Source: an uncultured Clostridium sp.
Lineage (GTDB): Bacteria > Bacillota > Clostridia > Lachnospirales > Lachnospiraceae
Reading direction: 5' to 3'
DNA length: 64,000 nt
Assembly: GCA_900542035.1 (NCBI GenBank)
Contig: UQMJ01000001.1
Coordinates: forward strand, 62,001 to 126,000
Positions within the stretch are counted from its first letter, which is position 1. The number at the start of each line of letters is the position of its first letter. Below the pieces are notes generated by a model. That model was not told the origin of the DNA. It saw only the letters and a list, made by a program, of their open reading frames with translations, and searched no databases. Shown here piece by piece: positions 16,048 to 25,789 of this stretch. Both the position numbers and the translations under genes were made by a program.

Positions 16048-18456
16048 ATGCAGTACGGTTATTTTGATAATGCAAGACGGGAATACGTCATTGACAAGGT
16101 GGATACGCCGGTGTCCTGGACCAATTATCTGGGAGTAGAAGATACCTGCGTGGTAATTAACCAGACAGCAGGGGGATATATGTTTTATAAAACTCCGGAA
16201 TATCACAGGGTAACCAGATTTCGGGCCAACAGCATTCCGATGGACCGGCCTGGCCATTATGTATACATACGGGATGACGAAGATGGAGATTACTTTAGTA
16301 TTTCCTGGCAGCCTGTAGGAAAACCACTGGATCAGGCAGATTACCGGTGCATTCATGGAATGTCTTACAGCAAATATCTTTGTGATTATAAGGGGATTCA
16401 TGCGGAACAGACGTTAAGCGTACCAATGGGAGATCGTACAGAAGTCTGGGATGTGAAAATTAAAAATACGGGAACCCGAAAGAGAAAACTAAGCGTATAT
16501 TCCTACTGTGAGTTTTCTTTTCACCATATCAATATGGATAATATGAATTTCCAGATGAGTTTGTATGCAGCAGGCTCTTCCTATGAAGACGGAGTAATTG
16601 AGCACGATTTAGTCTATGAGGAATTTGGATACCAGTATTTTACTTCCAATTTTGAGCCAGATGGATTTGAATGTCTCAGGGATGCCTTTATCGGGCCGTA
16701 TCGGACAGAGACAAATCCAATCGGAGTGGAGCAGGGAATTCTTCATGGAGGATTTGAAAAAGGAAACAATCACTGCGGGGCGCTGCAGAAAAAAATAGAA
16801 TTAGAACCAGGAGAAGAAATCCGGCTGATTTTCCTTTTGGGAGAAGGAAACCGGAAAGAAGGATTACAAGTAAAAGAAAAATACAGCCATCCTGGAGCAG
16901 TCGACAAAGCTTATCAGGAGTTGGCGGATTATTGGGAAGAAAAGTGTTCGCGCCTTCAGATACAGACTCCGAATGAAGGAATGAATACCATGATTAATAT
17001 CTGGAACTTGTACCAGTCAGAAGTAAACGTGATGTTTTCCAGATTTGCTTCCTTCATTGAAGTAGGGGGGAGAGTAGGGCTGGGCTATCGGGATACCGCT
17101 CAGGACGCCATGACCATTCCCCATTCCAATCCGGAAAAATGCAGACAGAGAATCATTGAACTTTTAAGAGGCCTGGTGTCCCAGGGATATGGCCTTCATC
17201 TGTTCCAGCCAGAGTGGTTTGATCCGGAACACAAAAATGACAAACCTTTCCAGTCTCCGACGGTTGTTCCAACTCCGGATAAAAAAGACATGATCCATGG
17301 TTTAAAGGACACCTGTTCCGACGACGCATTGTGGCTGGTAGGCGCAGTAACCGAGTATATCAAAGAAACAGGGGAAATCCAGCTGTTAGACGAAATTGTA
17401 ACCTATGCAGACGGGGGAGAAGGAAGCGTATATGAGCATCTGACCAGGATTCTGGACTTTTCTGCAGAACAGGTAGGACTTCATGGCGTCTGCAAAGGCC
17501 TTCGTGCTGACTGGAACGACTGTCTGAACCTGGGCGGCGGAGAAAGCGCTATGGTAACCTTCCTTCATTACTGGGCGCTGGCGCAGTTTGTGGAGCTGGC
17601 AGAATACAAAGGCCGCAGGGAAGATGTGGAAACGTACACAGCCCTTATGAGAAAAATCGAGAAGACTGCAGACAAAGAATTGTGGGATAAAAAGTGGTAT
17701 ATCCGAGGCATTACCAAAAACGGAAGAAAGATTGGAACTGACGCAGACAAGGAAGGAAACGTACATTTAGAGTCTAATGCCTGGGCCGTTCTGTCAGGCG
17801 CAGTCCCTTATGAAAAAGGAATTAAAGCAATGGATTCCGTAGACGAATACCTGTATACCCCTTATGGAATTATGTTAAATGCGCCTGCCTATACAGTTCC
17901 GGATGAAGACATTGGATTTGTGACCAGGGTTTATCCAGGATTAAAGGAAAACGGATCGATTTTCAGTCACCCCAATCCCTGGGCCTGGGCGGCAGAATGC
18001 CGTCTGGGAAGAGGCGATCGGGCCATGAAGTTTTACAATGCCCTCTGCCCATATTTTCAGAATGACCAGATTGAGGTAAGACAGGCAGAACCCTATTCCT
18101 ATTGCCAGTTTATTATGGGAAAGGACCACACCGGATACGGCCGCGCCAGACATCCGTTTATGACAGGAAGCGGCGGATGGGCATATTTTGCAGCAACTCG
18201 GTATATGCTGGGAATCTGCCCCCAGTTAGATTGCCTGGAAATCAATCCCTGCATTCCGGCAGAGTGGGACGGATTTAAGGCTATAAGGGTATGGAGAAAG
18301 GCAGAGTACCAGATTAAAGTGAAAAATCCCGATCATGTGATGAAAGGGGTAAAAGAAATCTGGCTGGATGGAAAACAGGTGGAAAAAATTCCGGTTATGG
18401 AAGCAGGCACAAGCCATACCGTAACCGTAATAATGGGAGAGGAGAGGACAGAATGA
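16048..18456 (+). CDS. GH94 beta-glycoside phosphorylase, cellobiose phosphorylase-like
   Basis: Cytoplasmic phosphorolysis of a beta-linked disaccharide to a sugar-1-phosphate and a free sugar. At 802 aa it has the size of GH94 cellobiose and chitobiose phosphorylases, not of the longer cellodextrin enzymes. The catalytic acid lies in RADWNDC, with the aspartate at residue 491, close to the known Asp490/492 positions. The signature region EVGGRVGLGYRDTAQD and a QPEWF segment are present. Start 16048 follows GGGAGGGGAA. It overlaps the phosphohexomutase gene by ATGA, and the following binding-protein transporter supplies substrate. Cellobiose is the likeliest substrate, but laminaribiose, sophorose or chitobiose are not excluded. 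Confidence 0.9.
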   Translation: MQYGYFDNARREYVIDKVDTPVSWTNYLGVEDTCVVINQTAGGYMFYKTPEYHRVTRFRANSIPMDRPGHYVYIRDDEDGDYFSISWQPVGKPLDQADYRCIHGMSYSKYLCDYKGIHAEQTLSVPMGDRTEVWDVKIKNTGTRKRKLSVYSYCEFSFHHINMDNMNFQMSLYAAGSSYEDGVIEHDLVYEEFGYQYFTSNFEPDGFECLRDAFIGPYRTETNPIGVEQGILHGGFEKGNNHCGALQKKIELEPGEEIRLIFLLGEGNRKEGLQVKEKYSHPGAVDKAYQELADYWEEKCSRLQIQTPNEGMNTMINIWNLYQSEVNVMFSRFASFIEVGGRVGLGYRDTAQDAMTIPHSNPEKCRQRIIELLRGLVSQGYGLHLFQPEWFDPEHKNDKPFQSPTVVPTPDKKDMIHGLKDTCSDDALWLVGAVTEYIKETGEIQLLDEIVTYADGGEGSVYEHLTRILDFSAEQVGLHGVCKGLRADWNDCLNLGGGESAMVTFLHYWALAQFVELAEYKGRREDVETYTALMRKIEKTADKELWDKKWYIRGITKNGRKIGTDADKEGNVHLESNAWAVLSGAVPYEKGIKAMDSVDEYLYTPYGIMLNAPAYTVPDEDIGFVTRVYPGLKENGSIFSHPNPWAWAAECRLGRGDRAMKFYNALCPYFQNDQIEVRQAEPYSYCQFIMGKDHTGYGRARHPFMTGSGGWAYFAATRYMLGICPQLDCLEINPCIPAEWDGFKAIRVWRKAEYQIKVKNPDHVMKGVKEIWLDGKQVEKIPVMEAGTSHTVTVIMGEERTE

Positions 18457-19868
18457 TACGATTTGGAACCGGAGGCTGGAGAGCCATTATTGGAGACGAA
18501 TTTACCAAGAAAAATATCCAGACATTAGCAAAAGCGATGTCTATGAAGATGAAGGCAGAGGGCGTGGAAGATCAGGGAATGGTCATTGGATACGACCGGA
18601 GATTTTTATCCAAAGAAACTGTATTCTGGTCCTGCGAAGTATTTGCCAGAGAAGGAATCAAAGTCTGGTTTGTGGATCGATCTGTGCCGACCCCGCTGAT
18701 TATGTTTTACGTAATGAAGCACGATTTCCCGTATGGAATGATGGTTACCGCCAGCCACAACCCTTCTATCTATAACGGAATTAAGGTATTTACAAAGGGC
18801 GGAAGAGATGCCAACGAGATTCAGACAAAAGAGATAGAACAGTATTTTGCTGCTGCAGAACAAGAAGGACAAGTGGAAACTATGCCTTATAAAGAAGCGC
18901 TGGAACAGGGGCTTGTGGTAGAGTTTAATCCTTTAAATGAGTACCTGGACAGCATTATCGAGCATATTGACATGGAAGCTATCCGGAACGCCGGAATCCA
19001 TATTGTGTTGGATCCCATGTTTGGAGTCAGTCAGACGGCTTTAAAAACCATTTTGATGACGGCAAGGTGCGACATGGACGTCATCCACGAAAATCACGAC
19101 ACCCTGTTTGGCAGAAAACTTCCGGCTCCAGCCAGCAATACCCTTAAGGAACTGCAGAATTACGTCATTGAAAACCACTGCGATATCGGGCTGGCTACCG
19201 ATGGAGATGCAGACCGGATTGGGGTCATTGATAATGAAGGAAAATTCCTCCATCCTAACGAAATCCTTGTGCTTTTGTACTATTATCTGGTAAAATATAA
19301 AGGATGGAAAGGGCCGGTTGTGCGGAATCTGGGAACGACCCATATGCTGGACCGGCTGGCAGAAAGCTTTGGGGAAACGTGTTATGAAGTTCCGGTAGGA
19401 TTTAAGTACATATCAGAAAAAATGTCAGAGACTAACGCAGTAATCGGCGGAGAATCTTCCGGAGGTCTTACCGTAAGAGGCCATATTCATGGCAAAGACG
19501 GAGTATATGCATCGGCTCTTTTCGTAGAAATGGTTGCAGTTACAGGCAAAACCGTTGCCCAGATTGCAAAAGATATTGAAAAAGAATATGGATGCATTTA
19601 TATGGAGGAACGAAGCTACCGCTTTACCCCGAAGGAAAAGGAAGAGATTTACCAGACGCTTATGCAGGAAAAACTGCTTCCGCAGATAGGTTATGAGATT
19701 GAAAAAGTGTCCTATCTGGACGGATGTAAGGTGTACTTAAAAAATGGGGGATGGATTTTGGCCAGGTTTTCAGGGACAGAGCCGCTGCTTCGGATATTCT
19801 GCGAGATGGCGGACAAAGAAGCTGCTGCCGCGCTCTGCCAGGTATTTGAACAATTCCTCGGATTGTAA
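18453..19868 (+). CDS. phosphoglucomutase/phosphomannomutase family protein
   Basis: Alpha-D-phosphohexomutase, 471 aa, interconverting sugar 1- and 6-phosphates. The active-site phosphoserine lies in TASHNP (Ser101), the metal loop in DGDADRIG, the sugar-binding loop in GGESSGG, and the phosphate loop near the C-terminus in RFSGTEPLLR. It overlaps the phosphorylase gene by four bases (ATGA), indicating translational coupling. The natural role is to convert the glucose-1-phosphate made by the phosphorylase into glucose-6-phosphate for glycolysis. Exact hexose specificity is not readable. Confidence 0.93.
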   Translation: MIRFGTGGWRAIIGDEFTKKNIQTLAKAMSMKMKAEGVEDQGMVIGYDRRFLSKETVFWSCEVFAREGIKVWFVDRSVPTPLIMFYVMKHDFPYGMMVTASHNPSIYNGIKVFTKGGRDANEIQTKEIEQYFAAAEQEGQVETMPYKEALEQGLVVEFNPLNEYLDSIIEHIDMEAIRNAGIHIVLDPMFGVSQTALKTILMTARCDMDVIHENHDTLFGRKLPAPASNTLKELQNYVIENHCDIGLATDGDADRIGVIDNEGKFLHPNEILVLLYYYLVKYKGWKGPVVRNLGTTHMLDRLAESFGETCYEVPVGFKYISEKMSETNAVIGGESSGGLTVRGHIHGKDGVYASALFVEMVAVTGKTVAQIAKDIEKEYGCIYMEERSYRFTPKEKEEIYQTLMQEKLLPQIGYEIEKVSYLDGCKVYLKNGGWILARFSGTEPLLRIFCEMADKEAAAALCQVFEQFLGL

Positions 19869-19886
19869 TGCATAGAAGGGGGAAGT

Positions 19887-21652
19887 ATGAAAAGGCTGCA
19901 GAAATTATCAAAATATTCCATTCAATTACGAATGATTGGAATGATGCTGGTATGCTGGTTCGTTCCATTTCTATTAGTTGCAGGAGTTGCCGGATATTAT
20001 ATGTCCGGCAACTATTTTGATATTCAGGTCAAGGCTCAGCGTACACAGTTAAAATTTGACAGTGAGGTGTGCGCCGATCGGTTAAACCGCTTGATTGATG
20101 AAGCAAAGAAAATATCCTATGACAAGAGCATAGAAGAAACCTATACAGCCTACCAGGAGAAAACGGTAGGAAAAGAAGCGCTTATTGTTTCCGGAAATGC
20201 GTATCTGCGGGATCACTACAGCCGGAACGAAGGATTCCAGACAGCGGTTTTATGGTTTCAGGACAGTCCGAAGACCATTAACTGCAATGTTTACAATGAG
20301 CGGATCCAGGGAAGTTACGCCCAGGTCAGGCAGTATTGGAAAGAAGATCATGAAACAGTAAGGGAATATGCAGAAAAGCTAAATACAGAAACAGGGTTCT
20401 GCATTGCAGACGGCAGAATTTATATGGTCAGAAATCTGTTGAATAAATCCTACGAAAAAATGGGCGTTCTGGTTCTGCGTCTGAATAAAGAGTATTGCTT
20501 CGGCAAGTTCCTAAATCCGTTATTTGACACATCGGTAACCATCCAGTTAAACGACTCCAAAGCTTCTGTTGCAGGAGAATTGATGGAAGGAGAGGAGATT
20601 GCCCAATATTACCACCAATATGATTCCGGATATGTCAAGAAAAAAGGAGATTTGTATCTGTATCAAAAACTGGATCAGCCCAGCTACGATTTGGAAGTTC
20701 TGGTAAAGTATAACAATATATCTTCCAGCCTGCCATTTTACGGTTACCAATATATTATCATCGGTATGGTCATCTTTCTGATTCCGCTGCTGCTGTACGT
20801 GATCCGTACATTCCGGAAAGAAGTCAGCCTTCCCATAGAAGCCATGATGACTGGATCAAAAGAGATTGAACAGGGGAATCTGGGATACCAGGTAACGTAT
20901 AAGGCAGAAAGCAGCGAGTTTGCTTATCTGATTATTAACTTCAACCGGATGTCAGAAAAATTAAAAGAACAGTTCCAGCATATTTATGAGGAAGAACTGG
21001 CTCTCAGGGACGCCAGAATCATGGCGCTCCAATCTCACATCAACCCTCATTTTATGAACAATACCTTAGAAATTATTAACTGGGAAGCCCGTCTTGGAGG
21101 AATGCCAAAGGTCAGCAAAATGATAGAAGCGCTGTCCACCCTGATGGACGCCACTATTGACAGAAAAAAGAACACGAGGTACCGCTTTCCAAAGAAATGG
21201 CATATGTCCAGGCCTATCTTTATATCGTCAAAGAGCGGTTTGGCAAGCGTCTGACAGTAGAAATTAATCTGCCAGAAGAAATTATGGAGCTTTCTGTGCC
21301 GCGTCTGATTTTGCAGCCGGTAATTGAAAACGCCATTGAACATGGAGTGGCAAAGAGGGGGAATGGAATTGTAAAGCTGGATGGATGGAGAGAACAAGAT
21401 TACCTCTACCTGGAAGTAGCCAATGACGGAGGTCTGACCGGAGAAGAAAAGGAAAAGATTAAACGTCTGCTGACACCGGAATATGACACCAGCAAAGAGT
21501 CTTCCGGTAATCTTGGAATTGCCAATGTCAATCAGCGGTTAAAAATTATGTACGGAGAAAACAGCGGACTTAGGATTTTTGAAAAAGAAGGAGGACAGGT
21601 AGCCACCAGACTTACGATTTATATAGGAAAACAGACTAAGAAAATACAATAA
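19887..21652 (+). pseudogene. YesM-family sensor histidine kinase, interrupted by a frameshift
   Basis: Two-component sensor with a transmembrane helix near residues 14-34, an extracellular sensor, a second helix near 290-312, HAMP, and a His_kinase H-box (SHINPHFMNN, His388). The reading frame leaves the kinase at 21170 and ends at 21254. The missing half (KEMAYVQAYLYIVKERFG, N-box LQPVIENAIEHG, GNLGIANVNQR) is encoded in the -1 frame to 21652. Joined, the protein is about 588 aa, normal for YesM kinases. The shift falls exactly on A_AAA_AAG at 21164-21170. A one-base loss from an A7 run (mutation or sequencing error) is the simplest reading; ribosomal -1 frameshifting would restore the same protein. 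It should pair with the AraC-type regulator at 24767 in controlling this sugar operon. Confidence 0.85.
21164..21170 (+). other. A_AAA_AAG heptamer at the kinase frame junction
   Basis: In the zero frame the codons are AGA AAA AAG, so the heptamer is in the register used by dnaX-type -1 slippery sites. Slipping back one base continues with GAA CAC GAG, the frame that encodes the rest of the kinase. I see no strong Shine-Dalgarno stimulator upstream and no stable hairpin directly downstream. Confidence 0.6.
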
Positions 21653-21738
21653 ATCACAGGTTCAGTTATTCATTTTCCATAACCAAAATGGCATAATTAA
21701 TACATAAGATATACAGAGTTCACAAGGAGGTAAGAGGT

Positions 21739-23091
21739 ATGAAGAAAAAAACTATGTCATTATTGGCAGTGGGCGCATTGGTGTGTACGTCTCTTGCAGG
21801 CTGTGGGGGTACAGCAAAGCAGGAAGAAGGCGGAGAAGTTTCTAAGGAAGTTGCTATCAGCGTTACCACCACATTTGCGGGGGAAGACGGCAACGCCCAG
21901 AACTATAAAGACGCAGCCGCAGCATTTGAAAAAGAAACAGGAATTAAAGTCAATGATTCTTCTGCGACTTCGGATGAAACCTTTAAATCCCGTGTAGAAA
22001 CAGATTTCCAGACCGGTTCGGAGCCGGATGTCCTGTTCTTCTTTACCGGAGCCGACGCAAGCTCCTTTATTGAAGAAGGTAAAGTAGTTTCCATCGAAGA
22101 GATCCGGAAGAGTTATCCGGAATATGCAGACAACATGGACGATGCCTGGCTTCCGGCCAATTTAGTAGATGAGAATCACTATGCAGTACCGGTTAATGGT
22201 TATTGGGAAGGCTTGTTCTACAATAAAGAAGTTCTGGACCAGGCGAAAGTTGCAGTACCAGGGAAAGACTATACCTGGGATCAGTTTATGGAGGACTGTG
22301 CCAAGATTAAAGAAGCAGGATTCTCCCCAATTGCAGCGTCTTTAGGCGAGATTCCCCATTACTGGTGGGAATACAGCATCTTTAATAACACCACATTAGA
22401 TACCCATACCCAGGTTCCGGCTTCTGTAGAGGAAGGAAATGGACCAGGATGGGTACAGGGAATGGAAGATATTAAAGAACTGTATGAAGCTGGCTGTTTT
22501 CCGGAAAACACTCTTTCTGCAAAAGACGATGAGACCTTTGCACTCTTTACAGGAGGAAAAGCGGCGTTCTTAATCGACGGTTCCTGGAAAGTCGGCGGTA
22601 TCGCAGGCGCCTGCCAGTCAGATCCGGCAGATCCTTCTACCCTGGATCAGGCAAAACTGGATCAGTTTGGCGTAACCTATGTTCCGGCAAAAGCAGATTC
22701 TGACAGAAAAGCAACCGATTTGATCGGCGGTATTTCCAGCGGATACTATATTTCGAAAAAAGCCTGGGATGATGAAGCAAAACGCGATGCAGCCGTAAAG
22801 TTCGTAGAGCATATGACGGAAAGCGATTTGGTTGCAAAATTCGCACAGCATTCTGCCACCGCTCTAAAAGAAACTCCAAAACCAGATCCGGAAACCTTGA
22901 ATTCTCTGCAGATTAATGCCATTGAAATGATTTCCAATGCTACTTCCCTGACGGACGCCGTACAGGATTTATTCAATGGCGAGTGCCGCGTTTCCACATT
23001 TGACGGTATGCCTCAGATTGTAACCGGAGAAGTTTCAGCAGAAGACGCAGTTGCAGAAGGACTGGCGCTGTATGCAGAACAGGCCCAGTAA
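21739..23091 (+). CDS. sugar ABC transporter substrate-binding lipoprotein
   Basis: Family 1 extracellular solute-binding protein, 450 aa, that captures an oligosaccharide and delivers it to the permeases encoded next. It has a lipoprotein signal peptide with lipobox LAGC (Cys near residue 22). The mature part includes AAAFEKETGIKVN and a C-terminal KFVEHMTESD segment usual for this family. AAGGAGGTAAGAGGT precedes the ATG. It is the first transport gene of a binding protein-permease-permease set; no ATPase is encoded nearby, so a shared MsmK-like ATPase is likely. The neighbouring GH94 enzyme suggests a beta-linked di- or oligosaccharide ligand. Confidence 0.94.
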   Translation: MKKKTMSLLAVGALVCTSLAGCGGTAKQEEGGEVSKEVAISVTTTFAGEDGNAQNYKDAAAAFEKETGIKVNDSSATSDETFKSRVETDFQTGSEPDVLFFFTGADASSFIEEGKVVSIEEIRKSYPEYADNMDDAWLPANLVDENHYAVPVNGYWEGLFYNKEVLDQAKVAVPGKDYTWDQFMEDCAKIKEAGFSPIAASLGEIPHYWWEYSIFNNTTLDTHTQVPASVEEGNGPGWVQGMEDIKELYEAGCFPENTLSAKDDETFALFTGGKAAFLIDGSWKVGGIAGACQSDPADPSTLDQAKLDQFGVTYVPAKADSDRKATDLIGGISSGYYISKKAWDDEAKRDAAVKFVEHMTESDLVAKFAQHSATALKETPKPDPETLNSLQINAIEMISNATSLTDAVQDLFNGECRVSTFDGMPQIVTGEVSAEDAVAEGLALYAEQAQ

Positions 23092-23124
23092 CAATAAGCG
23101 CAGCAACAGAAAAAGGTGAGGATA

Positions 23125-24012
23125 ATGGGAGCAAATTTATACAAAAATAAAAAGCCGCTGATCCTGTTCCTCGTCCCTGCATTCTTGTTTATGGCAGTAT
23201 TTCTTTATTATCCATTTGTCAAAAACATCATCAACAGCTTCCAGGAGATTCGCAGCCTGGGAGCTGTCAGCAAGGGCTGGAATGACCCGTGGTATGGCAA
23301 CTACGTAAAAATGATAGAAGACCCCAATCTGAGAACTGCATTAATGAATACGCTGATTATGATGGCAGTGACGATTGTAGGGCAGGTAGGAATTGCAGTC
23401 CTGCTGGCAATCCTGGTTGACAACGTAACCCATGGAGCAAAATTTTTCAGAACCGTTTATTTTTTCCCCATTGTAATCTCTGCAACCGCATTAGGACTGA
23501 TGTTTAACCTGATTTTTTTGTATGACAAAGGAATGGTAAACCAGCTTCTGGAATTGTTGGGAAAACAAAGTCTGACAGACTGGAAGGACAGCAGTCATGC
23601 CCTGTTTACCATGATGCTTCCGGTTATGTGGCAGTATGTGGGATTCTATTTTGTCATCCTTGTAACCGGACTGAACAACATTCCCCAGGATTTGTATGAG
23701 GTAGCGTCCATTGACGGAGCAACCAGATTTCAGAGAGTATTTTATATTACCCTGCCGCTTCTGCGAAATGTGATTTGTACCTGCGTGGTACTGGCAGTTA
23801 CCGGCGCTTTGAAAGTCTTCGACCTTCCGTGGGTAATGTTTCCAAAAGGAATGCCGCTTGGAAAAACCTGGCTGACTGGTACGTATATGTACTATCAGGC
23901 TTTTAACACCAGAAACGTGGACTATAGTTGTGCGATTGCTGTTTTAATCGTAGTGCTTGGCATTGTGACATCCAAGATAGTGAATGCAGTATTTAAAGAA
24001 GCAGATTATTAG
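23125..24012 (+). CDS. sugar ABC transporter permease, MalF-type
   Basis: Inner-membrane permease of 295 aa with six hydrophobic segments. The EAA loop, ASIDGATRFQRVFYITLPLL, contacts the ATPase. It forms a heterodimer with the MalG-type partner encoded 10 bp downstream. ATG 23125 is used because AAAGGTGAGG lies just upstream; an upstream GTG is within that ribosome site. Part of the disaccharide uptake operon. Confidence 0.93.
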   Translation: MGANLYKNKKPLILFLVPAFLFMAVFLYYPFVKNIINSFQEIRSLGAVSKGWNDPWYGNYVKMIEDPNLRTALMNTLIMMAVTIVGQVGIAVLLAILVDNVTHGAKFFRTVYFFPIVISATALGLMFNLIFLYDKGMVNQLLELLGKQSLTDWKDSSHALFTMMLPVMWQYVGFYFVILVTGLNNIPQDLYEVASIDGATRFQRVFYITLPLLRNVICTCVVLAVTGALKVFDLPWVMFPKGMPLGKTWLTGTYMYYQAFNTRNVDYSCAIAVLIVVLGIVTSKIVNAVFKEADY

Positions 24013-24022
24013 GAGGCGCAGT

Positions 24023-24754
24023 ATGAAAAAACGGAAAAAATTTTCCATTTCCCAGACCGTAATTTATCTGGTACTGAGCCTCTGGGCTCTTACCACAATT
24101 TATCCCATTCTCTGGATTATCCAGAATTCTTTTAAGGCAAAGGATAAAATCCTGGAAAACTCCTTCTCTCTTCCGATAGGAGAGCTGTTTACCACAGCCA
24201 ATTACCGGACGGCCTTTGACCGGCTGAATATTTTCAGCGCTTACCGCAACAGTATGATTATCTCCTGTACGGTAGCGGCGGCAGTTATTCTCCTGGCAGG
24301 GCTGGCTGCCTTTGCGCTGGTACGTTTTTCCTTTAAGGGAAGGGAACTTCTGCAGTCGCTGGTTGTGGCAGGAATGATGTTTCCGGTGTTTTCTACCATT
24401 ATTCCTGTATTTACTATGCTCAATTCCTGGCATCTGGTCAATACTGACAATCTGCTTAAGTCCCTGATGGCGGTGGCGCTGCCCCAGATTGCAGGTAACC
24501 TGTCTTTTGCAACTGTAGCAATCTTTTCATTTCTTTGGAGTTATAATGACTTGTTTACACAGATGTTTCTGCTCAGACTGCCGGAACAAAGAGCAATTAC
24601 CCGTCTGTTAAATGAACTGACCGCCATGGAGGGAACCAACTATGGACTGATGGCGGCAGCAGTTGCACTTGTAGTAATACCGGTAATTATAGTATACTGT
24701 ATTTTACAGAAGTATATTATAAAAGGAATGACGGCGGGGGCCATCAAAGGGTAA
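24023..24754 (+). CDS. sugar ABC transporter permease, MalG-type
   Basis: A 243-aa membrane permease, partner of the preceding gene. The start at 24023 follows AGGAGGCGCAGT. The first helix contains TTIYPILWIIQNSFK, typical of MalG proteins, and the C-terminus ends IIKGMTAGAIKG. The usual EAA loop region looks shortened: after AGNLSFATVAIFSFLWSYND the canonical loop that precedes it is missing. The length is about 30 residues below the common 270-280, so a small internal deletion is possible. Confidence 0.88.
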   Translation: MKKRKKFSISQTVIYLVLSLWALTTIYPILWIIQNSFKAKDKILENSFSLPIGELFTTANYRTAFDRLNIFSAYRNSMIISCTVAAAVILLAGLAAFALVRFSFKGRELLQSLVVAGMMFPVFSTIIPVFTMLNSWHLVNTDNLLKSLMAVALPQIAGNLSFATVAIFSFLWSYNDLFTQMFLLRLPEQRAITRLLNELTAMEGTNYGLMAAAVALVVIPVIIVYCILQKYIIKGMTAGAIKG

Positions 24755-24766
24755 TTCAAGGGGTAA

Positions 24767-25501
24767 ATGCATATGTATAAAGTAGTGGTTGTAGACGATG
24801 AACCGATTATTGTGGAAGGTATGACCAGAACCATTGACTGGGAAAAATGGAATTGTGAAGTAGTTTCAGCTGCTTACAGCGGCCAGGAGGGAATGGACGC
24901 CGTAAGAAAATACAGGCCGAATATCCTGTTTACTGACATTTCCATGCCTGGGTTAGACGGTTTATCCATGATTGCAGGTTTAAAATCGGAATTTGAAGAT
25001 ATGGAAATCAGTATTCTGACTGGGTATCGGGATTTTGACTATGCCCAGAAGGCGATTCAGCTTGGGGTAACCAGATTCCTTTTAAAGCCTTCCAATATGG
25101 AAGAGCTGGAAGAGGCAATCAACAAAATGGTCTCTAATCTGAAAAAGAAACAAATTCCGGATTCCAGCGGTCAGCCAGCCAACAGCTTTATTGTCAATCA
25201 TGCGCTTCAATATATGGAAGACCATTATGCGGAAAAACTGACATTAACAGAGCTTGCAGATAATATGTATGTAAGCCAATGGCATTTAAGCAAGCTTTTG
25301 AATAAACATACGGAGAAAAATTTTTCTGAGCTTCTCAATGAAATCAGAATCCGGAAGGCGAAAGAATTTTTAAAAGATATGTCTTTACGGGTGGGAGATG
25401 TAGCGGAAATGGTAGGATTTCTGGACATTGCCCATTTCTCCAGGGTGTTTAAAAAGATTACCGGAATGTCGGCAAACGAATACCGGAACCAGTTGGGGTA
25501 A
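24767..25501 (+). CDS. AraC-type response regulator, YesN family
   Basis: Response regulator of 244 aa: receiver domain (VVDDEP acidic pair, phospho-acceptor Asp in LFTDISMPG, Lys in LLKPSN) followed by an AraC helix-turn-helix pair (about residues 145-242, with DIAHFSRVFKKITGMSANEYR). ATG 24767 or 24773 are both possible; AAGGGG lies just upstream. It is shorter than classical YesN because it lacks the central linker domain. It is the expected partner of the kinase at 19887-21652 and probably activates the phosphorylase-transporter operon. Confidence 0.93.
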   Translation: MHMYKVVVVDDEPIIVEGMTRTIDWEKWNCEVVSAAYSGQEGMDAVRKYRPNILFTDISMPGLDGLSMIAGLKSEFEDMEISILTGYRDFDYAQKAIQLGVTRFLLKPSNMEELEEAINKMVSNLKKKQIPDSSGQPANSFIVNHALQYMEDHYAEKLTLTELADNMYVSQWHLSKLLNKHTEKNFSELLNEIRIRKAKEFLKDMSLRVGDVAEMVGFLDIAHFSRVFKKITGMSANEYRNQLG

Positions 25502-25589
25502 AGGGGAAAAGATGCGTTGGATGTCCATTATAACATGGTTATCCAATAGCAGAATGATGTAGAAACGATAAGGTTTTCATTTAAAGTTA

Positions 25590-25629
25590 AGCCTGTTATT
25601 CGCTAAAAAGCGGATGGCAGGCTTTTTTT
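25590..25629 (+). terminator. Terminator after the first sugar operon
   Basis: AGCCTG (25590-25595) pairs with CAGGCT (25618-25623), with an inner CGCT/AGCG stem, followed by seven T residues. Confidence 0.85.
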
Positions 25630-25707
25630 ATGAAAAATGCTCCCTTCTAAAATAATAAAAATAAAAAAATAATATTGTACAATTAGTATAAAATTTTGAA
25701 AGATATA

Positions 25708-25750
25708 TTGACATATATACAAAAAAGTGCTATTAATATAATTAATTAAA
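25708..25750 (+). promoter_or_regulatory. Promoter and AT-rich operator of the second sugar operon
   Basis: TTGACA (25708-25713), 17-bp spacer and TATTAA (25731-25736). Around the -10 is ATTAATATAATTAATTAAA, a palindrome-like AT block. A related ATTAA/TTAAT-rich block lies behind the promoter at 30591, suggesting common control by the ROK repressor. Confidence 0.55.
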
Positions 25751-25789
25751 ATAAAAAAATAAAATAAAACGCACAAAAGGAGGAGGCAA

